24,010 bases of DNA from a bacterium. GTDB taxonomy: Bacteria > UBA6262 > WVXT01. The notes beneath the pieces are model-generated. The model was not told where the DNA came from. It did no database searches and saw only the letters and a list, made by a program, of their open reading frames with translations. Location of the stretch: assembly GCA_035530055.1 (NCBI GenBank), contig DATKVN010000071.1, forward strand, positions 1 to 24,010, given 5' to 3'. Below, one piece after another: positions 17,220 through 23,436 of this stretch. Both the position numbers and the translations under genes were made by a program. Within the stretch, counting starts at the first letter, position 1. The number at the start of each line of letters is the position of its first letter.

Positions 17220-17311
17220 TGTAGCCCTTTATGGGCGTAATTATTTCCGGAGTAGTATAGTCCTTTATGGGCGTCCCGATTTATTGGGACGGGGACAAGC
17301 CCCTACACTAC
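17216..17311. repeat. Composite TAGTGTAG-family repeat with extra arms
   Basis: The outer arms GTAGTGTAG (17216-17224) and CTACACTAC (17303-17311) are perfect. Inside are GCCCTTTATGGGC, a GTAATTATTTCC linker, a degenerate second unit (GTAGTATAGTCCTTTATGGGC), a GTCCC-GATTTATT-GGGAC hairpin and a GGGGACAAGCCCC hairpin. The element appears to have been enlarged by insertion of another unit. It follows the MFS stop and ends 24 bases before the next promoter. Confidence 0.85.
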
Positions 17312-17334
17312 CACAACATATTTTTAACTATTGG

Positions 17335-17363
17335 TTGAATTCCTTTTCTGAATTAGGTATAAT
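17335..17363 (+). promoter_or_regulatory. Sigma-70-type promoter for the flavodoxin-HIT-TPR-CsgG unit
   Basis: TTGAAT (17335-17340) and a perfect TATAAT (17358-17363) are separated by exactly 17 bases. A ribosome site CGGAGGA (17381-17387) and ATG 17394 follow, which leaves a short leader of about 25 bases. This is the clearest promoter in the window after the riboflavin one. Confidence 0.82.
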
Positions 17364-17393
17364 AACCTCAAAAGGAAAAACGGAGGATAATCT

Positions 17394-17879
17394 ATGGCTA
17401 AAGTTTTGATTATTTACTATTCCCTTACTGGAAACACAGAGAAGATGGCAAACATAGTGGCAAAAGGAGTAGAAAAAGAGAAAGTAGAAGTGGAAATAAA
17501 AAAAGTTGAAGATGTAAAAGTTGACGAGTTAAAAGATGCGGATGGAATAATCATCGGGTCGCCAACCCATTATGGCTCAATGGCTTCCCAGATTAAACAA
17601 CTTTTTGAGGAGAGCAGGAAACTGCAGAGACAATTAGTGGGCAAAGTAGGAGCAGCCTTCACTTCCAGCCATTGGGTAGGTGGAGGAAACGAGACGACAA
17701 TTATGGATATTCTCCGGGCATTCCTTATTCATGGGATGATTGTTCAGGGGGAAGCAACAGGCGACCACTATGGACCTGTGGCTCTTTACGCGCCTGATGA
17801 GAGAAGTAGTAATCAATGTGAAATATTAGGGCAGAAGGTGGCCAGGCTGGTTAAGAGGTTAAAAGAGGAGGTTGAATGA
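17394..17879 (+). CDS. Flavodoxin-like / NAD(P)H:quinone oxidoreductase-type FMN protein
   Basis: A 161-residue flavodoxin-fold protein. The FMN phosphate loop is SLTGNTEK (10-17) after a hydrophobic strand. GIIIGSPTHYGSMASQIKQ matches the second FMN-binding loop of WrbA-like and flavodoxin-like proteins, and FTSSHWVGGGNETT the third. It could be an NAD(P)H:quinone oxidoreductase of the WrbA type or a simple electron carrier, and sequence alone does not decide. It is first in its unit and its TGA overlaps the HIT gene start as ATGA (17876-17879), indicating coupled translation. Confidence 0.88.
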   Translation: MAKVLIIYYSLTGNTEKMANIVAKGVEKEKVEVEIKKVEDVKVDELKDADGIIIGSPTHYGSMASQIKQLFEESRKLQRQLVGKVGAAFTSSHWVGGGNETTIMDILRAFLIHGMIVQGEATGDHYGPVALYAPDERSSNQCEILGQKVARLVKRLKEEVE

Positions 17880-18346
17880 AGATTCTCTGGGCTCCCTGGA
17901 GGATAAAATACATCTTAGGAAAAAAAGAAGGATGTATATTCTGCGATAAGGTGAAAGAGAATAAGGACAGGGAGAATTACATACTTTTGCGCGGGAAAAA
18001 TGCCTTTGTAATACTTAATACTTTTCCTTACAGTAATGGTCACCTTATGGTTGCTCCTTATAAACATGTGCCTGATTTAGATGGTCTGGAGGAGAGTGAG
18101 TTGGCCGAACTGATGAGGCTTGTTAAGACTTGCACTCAAATTCTCAAGAAAGCCTTGAAACCAGAAGGTTTCAACATTGGAGCAAATCTGGGCAAAGCAT
18201 CCGGGGCTGGTGTTGAAGGACATATCCACATTCATATTGTTCCTCGCTGGGAAGGAGATACCAGCTTTATTTCTACCGTGGGAGACACCAAGATTATTCC
18301 CGAATCTCTGGATGATACTTATGGGAAGCTTCTGGCAGCTTTGTAA
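17876..18346 (+). CDS. HIT-family nucleotide phosphorylase/hydrolase, Ap4A phosphorylase-like
   Basis: A 156-residue histidine-triad protein that would cleave dinucleoside polyphosphates or nucleotide conjugates in the cytosol. The triad is H116, H118 and H120 in GHIHIHIVPRW. The start LWAPWRIKYI with CIFC (C20, C23) and the GFNIGANLGKASGAG segment match the group related to mycobacterial Ap4A phosphorylase, so phosphorolysis is more likely than the Hint-type activity. The ATG overlaps the flavodoxin stop by 4 bases. The 3' neighbour starts 20 bases downstream. The connection of nucleotide cleavage with a flavodoxin is unexplained. Confidence 0.92.
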   Translation: MKILWAPWRIKYILGKKEGCIFCDKVKENKDRENYILLRGKNAFVILNTFPYSNGHLMVAPYKHVPDLDGLEESELAELMRLVKTCTQILKKALKPEGFNIGANLGKASGAGVEGHIHIHIVPRWEGDTSFISTVGDTKIIPESLDDTYGKLLAAL

Positions 18347-18366
18347 AATTTTTTTAAGGAGTGAAA

Positions 18367-18810
18367 ATGATTAAAAAGAGACTCGTAGTATCTTTCATTA
18401 GCGTATTCCTTGTCTTACTTTTTTTCTCGAGGGGAATATGCAGAACTGAGGCAGATGTTCATTTCGAAAAAGGTGTGGACTACATCAATCAGGGAGATTA
18501 TCAACAGGCAATTGAAGAGTTCAATCGGGTAATAAATATCGATTCCGAATACGTTGACGCTTACTGCGGAATCGGCATAGCTTACCTGAACCAGAAAAAG
18601 TATAAGGAAGCAATAGAAGCCTTTGAGAAAGCAACAGCTCTGGATCCCGATAAACCAATTGCCTATTATCTTCTGGGTAAAGCCTACGAAGAGACAATGA
18701 ATTATGAAAAGGCAATTTCTGCCTGGAATAAATTCCTCGCTCTGCGTCCCGGAGGGAAACGTGCCAAGAGACTGAGGAAGCATATCAAAAGATTGGAGGA
18801 ATCTAAATAA
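18367..18810 (+). CDS. Secreted TPR-repeat protein
   Basis: A 147-residue protein with an N-terminal signal peptide (basic MIKKR, then a hydrophobic core around 8-22, cleavage probably near SRGICRT). At least three tetratricopeptide repeats cover most of the rest. They start near ADVHFEKGVDYINQGDYQQA, VDAYCGIGIAYLNQKKYKEA and PIAYYLLGKAYEETMNYEKA, and a basic C-terminal helix follows. TPR units mediate protein-protein contacts, so a periplasmic scaffold role is plausible. Start choice: AAGGAG (18356-18361) fits ATG 18367 with 5 bases of spacing; the upstream GTG 18361 overlaps that site. The stop TAA overlaps the next ATG by one base. Confidence 0.88.
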   Translation: MIKKRLVVSFISVFLVLLFFSRGICRTEADVHFEKGVDYINQGDYQQAIEEFNRVINIDSEYVDAYCGIGIAYLNQKKYKEAIEAFEKATALDPDKPIAYYLLGKAYEETMNYEKAISAWNKFLALRPGGKRAKRLRKHIKRLEESK

Positions 18811-19418
18811 TGAAACCTAACAGAATTGTAGGCTGGCTATTACTCTCTATCGTTCTTTTCTCTTTTCTGGCTCTATTTTTCGGATGCGTTCCCCGCACTG
18901 CAATAAAAAAAGGATACGATTTCACCAGAATTAATCGTATTGGCGTGCTGGAGTTTACCAGTTATAGAGAACACATATACGCTGGAAATGCAGTGACTGA
19001 TGAATTCATAAGGCAATTGATATTTAGGGATATCGATGTTGTTGAACGAGAGAGGCTGGAGAGCCTGCTCAGGGAACAACAGCTGGCCGGAAGCAAATAC
19101 CTCGACCCTGAGACAGTTAAGCAAGTGGGCAAGATATTGGGGGTGGACGCATTGGTTACAGGGACGGTTACCAAATACATTGCTGAAGGGAGAGAGACTA
19201 TCTATTTCAGGGACGAAGATGGAAATATTAAGACGGAGGTTTTCCTGAAAAGGGCTGAAGTGGGAGTTAGCGCCCGTATGATTGATGTAGAGACAGGATT
19301 GATTGTCTGGGCAAGTTCCTACACCTATGAATCCTTCGATATGGAAGGGGCAATTCGCGGAGTAGCATCTAGGCTGTTAAACTCCCTGAAAAAAGCGTGG
19401 CCCCGCATGAAGTTATAA
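18810..19418 (+). CDS. CsgG-like lipoprotein
   Basis: A 202-residue protein with a signal anchor and a lipoprotein-type cysteine at C26 (FFGC), so it is likely attached to the outer membrane or periplasmic leaflet. The CsgG-like domain is seen in IGVLEFTSYREH, EFIRQLIFRDIDVVERERLESLLREQ, VKQVGKILGVDALVTGTVTKY and VSARMIDVETGLIVWASSYTYE. CsgG proteins form curli secretion channels, but short CsgG-domain lipoproteins are common with unknown roles. GGAGGA (18795-18800) gives the ribosome site, and the ATG overlaps the TPR stop as TAATG. The lipobox has F at -3 instead of the usual L, so lipidation is probable, not certain. Confidence 0.87.
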   Translation: MKPNRIVGWLLLSIVLFSFLALFFGCVPRTAIKKGYDFTRINRIGVLEFTSYREHIYAGNAVTDEFIRQLIFRDIDVVERERLESLLREQQLAGSKYLDPETVKQVGKILGVDALVTGTVTKYIAEGRETIYFRDEDGNIKTEVFLKRAEVGVSARMIDVETGLIVWASSYTYESFDMEGAIRGVASRLLNSLKKAWPRMKL

Positions 19419-19430
19419 AATAGTTGTAGC

Positions 19431-19450
19431 TGCAGAGCGATAGCTCTGCA
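19431..19450. repeat. GCAGAGC hairpin repeat
   Basis: TGCAGAGC, loop GATA and GCTCTGCA form a perfect 8-bp hairpin, the same unit as at 9978-9997. It lies 12 bases after the CsgG-like stop, directly before a larger two-armed element. Confidence 0.85.
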
Positions 19451-19451
19451 T

Positions 19452-19512
19452 TGTAGGGGCGGCCCGCCGTGGCCGCCCAAAGGAAGGGACGGCACAGAGT
19501 CCGTCCCCTACA
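19452..19512. repeat. Two-armed palindromic repeat with TGTAGGGG outer stem
   Basis: The outer arms TGTAGGGG (19452-19459) and CCCCTACA (19505-19512) enclose two hairpins: GGGCGGCC-CGCCGT-GGCCGCCC (19457-19478) and GGGACGG-CACAGAGT-CCGTCCC (19486-19507). The architecture is that of the TAGTGTAG elements with different arm sequences. It ends just before AGGAAAG, the probable alaS ribosome site. Confidence 0.87.
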
Positions 19513-19526
19513 TAGGAAAGACATAA

Positions 19527-22250
19527 ATGCTAACCAGCGATGAAATAAGAAAAAGATTCTTAGACTATTTCGAAAAAAGGGCTCACAAAGTTGTCTCCAG
19601 TATGAGCCTCATTCCCCAAGACCCCACCCTCCTATTCACCAGCGCCGGAATGGTGCAGTTTAAGAATATGTTCCAGGGCAAGAGTAAACTCGCTTTCCGT
19701 CGCGCAGCCTCCTCTCAAATCTGTTTTCGTACAACCGATATCGAAAAGGTAGGAAGCACAGCCAGGCATCTTACTTTCTTTGAGATGCTGGGCAATTTCT
19801 CCTTTGGCGACTACTTCAAAAAGGAAGCTATCGAGTGGGCATGGGATTTCTTAACTAAAGAGATGGGCCTTCCCCAGGAGAAACTTTATGCTTCAGTATA
19901 TACAGAAGATGGAGAAGCTTACGAGCTTTGGAAAAGATATCTGCCGGAAGAGAGAGTAGTTAAACTGGGAAAAGAGGATAACTTCTGGGAGATGGGACCC
20001 ACCGGACCCTGCGGACCCTGTTCGGAGGTTTTGATGGATATGGGAGAGGATATGGGATGTGGCAAGCCGGAGTGCGCTCCTGGCTGTGATTGCGACCGAT
20101 GGCTTGAGGTGTGGAATCTCGTTTTCACCCAGTTCGATAAAGATGAGCAGGGTAATTTAAATCCCCTACCCCAGAAGAATATCGATACAGGGATGGGATT
20201 AGAGCGATTGGCAGAAGTTGTTAATGGGAAGAATAACTGTTTTGATATAGACTTATTAAGGCCCATTGTTGAGCATACCTGTGAACTGACTGGTTTAGAA
20301 TATGGTAAGGACGAGAAAGTCGATGTTTCCTTGCGCATTATAGCCGACCATGTTCGGGCAATCACCTTCTTAATTTCTGAGGGAGTCTTGCCTTCCAATG
20401 AGGGGAGAGGATATGTGTTAAGAAGGGTACTGCGCAGGATGGTCCGTCAAGAACGCCTTTTAGGTGTTAACCAGACCTTACTTTATAAACTGACTGGTAA
20501 AGTTGTGGAAATTATGGGAGATGCCTATCCAAATCTCCGCTCCCGACGTGAACATATCGCCACTGTGACCAAAATGGAAGAGGAGAAGTTTCAGGAAACG
20601 TTAGATGCAGGAATGAGAATACTCGACGGATTGATTAAGGATTTAACCTCTCGCGGGAAAGAGAGGGCAATTCCCGGAGAAGAGGTGTTCAGGCTTTACG
20701 ATACTTATGGATTCCCCTTAGATTTGACCAAAGAAATTGCTCAAGAGAGAGATTTCTCTCTCGATTTTCCAGGATTTGAGAGGGAGATGGAAGCCCAGAA
20801 GAAGAGGGCACGAGAGGCCTGGAAAGGCTCCGGGGAGGTAGATATGGGATTTTATGAAGAGCTCAAAAAGGAGTTAGGCGAAACTATATTTCGCGGATAC
20901 GATTTCAGTGAGTTAACTTCGCAAATACGGGCCATCTTGAGACGAGATAAGTCAACCAATAAAGTTACCAGGACAGAAGAAGCAAAGGAAGGCGAAAAGG
21001 TAGAAATTATCCTCACGGAGACGCCCTTTTACGGAGAAGCAGGTGGACAGGTGGGAGATGCGGGTAAGATACTGAAACCTTCCGGGAAATTGAAAGATAT
21101 AAAAATTACAGAGATAAAAGAAGAAGATATTGAAGCAAGAGTTGAGGTCTTTGATGCCAAGAGACCCGTTGAAGGATTGGTCATCCACAATTGCAGAGTG
21201 GGCACAGGTAGTTTAAAGACAGGTGATGTAGTAGTAGCTTATGTTGATGTTTCCGGAAGGAAGGATATAGCCAGGCACCACACAGCCACTCACCTCTTAC
21301 AGTCTGCACTGCGCCAGGTTTTAGGCAAGCATGTGGGGCAGTCCGGTTCTCTTGTGGCGCCCGACAGGTTAAGATTTGACTATACCCATTCCAAACCCTT
21401 GACGAAGAGAGAGATTGATCGGATTGAAGAGATTGTGAATAGTGCCATATTGAGGAACTTTCCCGTATTAACTTCAGAAACTACTTTAACTCAAGCCAAA
21501 GAGATGGGCGCCCTGGCATTCTTTGGAGAAAAGTATGGCGAGAAGGTCAGGACAGTGATGGTCACCTCAGAAAGTCTGTCTGCGCCACAGCACGCTTACA
21601 GCTTTGAGCTTTGTGGAGGAATCCATTGCCGTTCAACTGGCGAGATCGGACTGTTCAGGATAATCTCAGAGACAGGCATAGCAGCCGGGGTTCGGAGGAT
21701 AGAAGCCCTGGCTGGTAAGAGGGCTTATGAATATACCAAGGGAGAAGAGAGAATAATTGCAGGAATGGCAGAGGTGCTCAAGGTTCCCCAGGATGAACTT
21801 GTTAGCCGTTTGGAAAAGATGGTCAAGGAAAATAGGGCGTTGGCGAAAGAGATAGAATCTCTAAGGGGCCAAACAGTCTCCTCCTCAGTGGAAAAATTAG
21901 TCAAGAAGGCAAAAACAGTCGGCAAGATAAAACTCGTTTCTGCAAAAGTGGAAGCTACGAATAGAACTATCCTCCGCTCCTTTGGTGACCAGTTAAGAGA
22001 CAAACTCAAATCCGGAATCATAATCTTGGGAGCCGTAATTGAGGGCAAGGTCGCTCTCCTTTCAGTAGTAACTCAGGACCTGGTAAAGAAAGGTTACCAC
22101 GCAGGAAAAATCATAGGAGAAGTAGCCAAATTGGTTGATGGCTCTGGCGGAGGAAGGCCGGATATGGCCCAGGCAGGAGGCAAATCAGTAAACAAGCTCG
22201 ACAGCGCCCTCGCCAAATCCGAAAAACTAATAGGCAAATTAAAGAAATAA
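19527..22250 (+). CDS. alaS: Alanyl-tRNA synthetase
   Basis: AlaRS charges tRNA-Ala and edits misacylated Ser- or Gly-tRNA-Ala. The 907-residue protein is complete. It has the class II catalytic core with FTSAGMVQFKNMF, GPTGPCGPCSE near 157 and GMGLERL, and the editing domain with HHTATH (zinc ligands near 585 and 589) and CGGIH near 696. The coiled segment and the C-Ala domain (GSGGGRPDMAQAGG near 872) follow. Between the core motifs lies a four-cysteine segment (GCGKPECAPGCDCDRW, about 177-192) found in a subset of bacterial AlaRS. The proposed ribosome site AGGAAAG lies at 19514-19520. It appears to be a single-gene unit. Confidence 0.97.
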   Translation: MLTSDEIRKRFLDYFEKRAHKVVSSMSLIPQDPTLLFTSAGMVQFKNMFQGKSKLAFRRAASSQICFRTTDIEKVGSTARHLTFFEMLGNFSFGDYFKKEAIEWAWDFLTKEMGLPQEKLYASVYTEDGEAYELWKRYLPEERVVKLGKEDNFWEMGPTGPCGPCSEVLMDMGEDMGCGKPECAPGCDCDRWLEVWNLVFTQFDKDEQGNLNPLPQKNIDTGMGLERLAEVVNGKNNCFDIDLLRPIVEHTCELTGLEYGKDEKVDVSLRIIADHVRAITFLISEGVLPSNEGRGYVLRRVLRRMVRQERLLGVNQTLLYKLTGKVVEIMGDAYPNLRSRREHIATVTKMEEEKFQETLDAGMRILDGLIKDLTSRGKERAIPGEEVFRLYDTYGFPLDLTKEIAQERDFSLDFPGFEREMEAQKKRAREAWKGSGEVDMGFYEELKKELGETIFRGYDFSELTSQIRAILRRDKSTNKVTRTEEAKEGEKVEIILTETPFYGEAGGQVGDAGKILKPSGKLKDIKITEIKEEDIEARVEVFDAKRPVEGLVIHNCRVGTGSLKTGDVVVAYVDVSGRKDIARHHTATHLLQSALRQVLGKHVGQSGSLVAPDRLRFDYTHSKPLTKREIDRIEEIVNSAILRNFPVLTSETTLTQAKEMGALAFFGEKYGEKVRTVMVTSESLSAPQHAYSFELCGGIHCRSTGEIGLFRIISETGIAAGVRRIEALAGKRAYEYTKGEERIIAGMAEVLKVPQDELVSRLEKMVKENRALAKEIESLRGQTVSSSVEKLVKKAKTVGKIKLVSAKVEATNRTILRSFGDQLRDKLKSGIIILGAVIEGKVALLSVVTQDLVKKGYHAGKIIGEVAKLVDGSGGGRPDMAQAGGKSVNKLDSALAKSEKLIGKLKK

Positions 22251-22252
22251 CT

Positions 22253-22342
22253 CGTAGGGGCGACACTCTGTGGTCGCCCATATTGGTAGTGTAGGGCTTT
22301 ATGCCCGTAAAATTCTATTGTTGTAGGTATTTATGGCGGTAA
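22253..22342. repeat. Three palindromic repeat units after alaS
   Basis: CGTAGGGGCGAC...GTCGCCC (22253-22279) forms a hairpin around ACTCTGTG. TAGTGTAGGGCTTTATGCCC GTAA (22287-22310) is a single-arm TAGTGTAG unit. TTGTAGGTATTTATGGCGGTAAG (22320-22342) is a degenerate copy of the latter. The first unit begins 3 bases after the alaS stop. Confidence 0.82.
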
Positions 22343-22349
22343 GAATTTT

Positions 22350-22388
22350 GGAGTCCTTGCGAAAGCAAGGTTTATTTTGGAACGACTC
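22350..22388 (+). repeat. GNRA-loop hairpin within an imperfect palindrome before the beta-barrel gene
   Basis: CCTTGC-GAAA-GCAAGG (22355-22370) is a perfect 6-bp stem with a GNRA tetraloop, flanked by GAGTC (22351-22355) and GACTC (22384-22388). A U-rich TTTATTTT follows the hairpin. It ends 2 bases before ATG 22391, so it could affect translation, act as a weak terminator, or be another repeat. Confidence 0.55.
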
Positions 22389-22390
22389 AA

Positions 22391-23077
22391 ATGAAAAAAA
22401 CTATTCCTCTCTTAATCCTATTCTCACTATCCACATTCGCCATCCCAAACAAATCATTCGCCGAACAATTAATAAGCCTCAAAACAGAATATTTCAATTC
22501 CAGAAACCACAATTTCGAAGAGATTTATGGTTCTGGAGCGATCTTTGGAATAGGTGGAAGATTTGAAGGAGACTCTGGAATATTCTGGGGTCTCGAACTG
22601 GAATACTTTTCCAGAAAAGGAGAACCGTTAGACTACCCCGCAAGGAAATCCAAGAAGGGTTTAATAGTAGAAGGTCCTGACCTTAGTGACAAGACAAGCG
22701 TAAGCTGGAATATGGACAGGACTTCTACCAGGTTAACAGTTATTTCAGTTCTATCAACAGTCATCTATAAACCACTTAAGGGAAGCCCCGTTTCCCCAAA
22801 TTTTACCGTGAAAACGGGCTTCACCGGAACAAAGGAGAAGTTTTCCGGAGAATACGAGTACCAAGGTAGTGATGGTTGGGAGGAGTTTAAAGACGACAAG
22901 AGCGCCTTCGGTTTCCTGGTCGGCGGTTCGGGCGGAGTAGAATTTTTCCGAGGCCCCTTCCGCGTTTTCCTCTTTTGCGGTTACAATTATGTCCCATCCT
23001 GGTCAAATCTCGGCTACCAGGACCTCGGCGGTTTTACTGCTGGCGGACAAATCCTCTTCACCATCCACCTCGACTAA
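22391..23077 (+). CDS. Probable outer-membrane beta-barrel protein, hypothetical
   Basis: A 228-residue protein I do not recognise as a named family. It has a clear signal peptide (MKKTIPLLILFSLSTFAI, cleavage probably after SFA at about 24). The rest alternates polar and aromatic residues as in small beta-barrels: FGIGGRFEG, GIFWGLELEYF, VIYKPLKG, FTVKTGFTGTKEKF, FGFLVGGSGGVEFF and FRVFLFCGYNY. It ends GGFTAGGQILFTIHLD, resembling a last strand. This supports a porin-like or OmpW/OmpA-like outer-membrane protein in a diderm cell. Glycine-rich turns and the absence of inner-membrane helices agree. No strong ribosome site is visible, and the hairpin at 22350-22388 lies directly upstream. Confidence 0.72.
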   Translation: MKKTIPLLILFSLSTFAIPNKSFAEQLISLKTEYFNSRNHNFEEIYGSGAIFGIGGRFEGDSGIFWGLELEYFSRKGEPLDYPARKSKKGLIVEGPDLSDKTSVSWNMDRTSTRLTVISVLSTVIYKPLKGSPVSPNFTVKTGFTGTKEKFSGEYEYQGSDGWEEFKDDKSAFGFLVGGSGGVEFFRGPFRVFLFCGYNYVPSWSNLGYQDLGGFTAGGQILFTIHLD

Positions 23078-23089
23078 GAGGGGTCTTGG

Positions 23090-23213
23090 TAGTGTAGGGC
23101 TTTATGCCCGTAATAATTTTGGCAGTGTAGGGGCGACACTCTGTGGTCGCCCGGTATTGTAGCCGCAGAGCGACAGCTCTGCCATATTGGTAGTGTAGGG
23201 CTTTATGCCCGCA
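23090..23213. repeat. Four-unit mosaic of palindromic repeats before tRNA-Arg
   Basis: In order: a single-arm TAGTGTAGGGCTTTATGCCCG unit (23090-23113), a GTAGGGGCGAC/GTCGCCC hairpin (23122-23152), a GCAGAGC-GACA-GCTCTGC hairpin (23165-23182) and a second TAGTGTAG unit (23191-23213). An AGGTGAGGGGG fragment of the CCTCTCCCC family follows at 23223-23233. All four repeat families therefore occur within about 145 bases. Confidence 0.87.
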
Positions 23214-23242
23214 TAAAGAGAAAGGTGAGGGGGAGCAATTTT

Positions 23243-23317
23243 GCGCCTGTAGCTCAACGGATAGAGCAGCGGCCTCCGGAGCCGCGTGTGGAGGTTCGAT
23301 TCCTCTCAGGCGCGCCA
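23243..23317 (+). tRNA. tRNA-Arg (anticodon CCG)
   Basis: A full cloverleaf can be drawn. The acceptor GCGCCTG/CAGGCGC (7 bp) and D-stem GCTC/GAGC are perfect. The anticodon stem is GCGGC/GCCGC with loop CTCCGGA and anticodon CCG at 23276-23278. The T-arm contains GGTTCGATTCC, with one G-T pair at its base. The discriminator is G and CCA is encoded (23315-23317). It would read CGG codons. It follows the repeat mosaic, and no terminator is seen after it. Confidence 0.97.
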
Positions 23318-23436
23318 TAAATTAATATAGGGCATTGTCACTCGAAAATAAATTTGGTCCAATATTTTTACTGAAGACTCTGAAATAAAAGAGCTATCCT
23401 GGTGTCCTCATAAATCCTATTGTGGTTTTTATTTCC

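Noticed and set aside
17194-17409. 71-residue + frame crossing the MFS end and the repeat
   Set aside because: The peptide is a translation of the repeat (RSVALYGRNY, VLYGRPDLLG) and runs into the flavodoxin gene; similar YGR peptides arise from other repeat copies.
18347-18356. T-run after the HIT gene as a terminator
   Set aside because: AATTTTTTTAA is not preceded by a GC-rich stem, and a ribosome site for the TPR gene follows at once.
22333-22566. 77-residue + frame before and overlapping the beta-barrel gene
   Set aside because: It overlaps the signal peptide gene in another frame, is rich in basic residues without a domain, and begins in a degenerate repeat.
23335-23368. Promoter for the nuclease-like gene
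   Set aside because: TTGTCA at 23335 has no matching -10 at normal spacing (TCCAAT at 17 bases; TATTTT is too far), so I do not call it.
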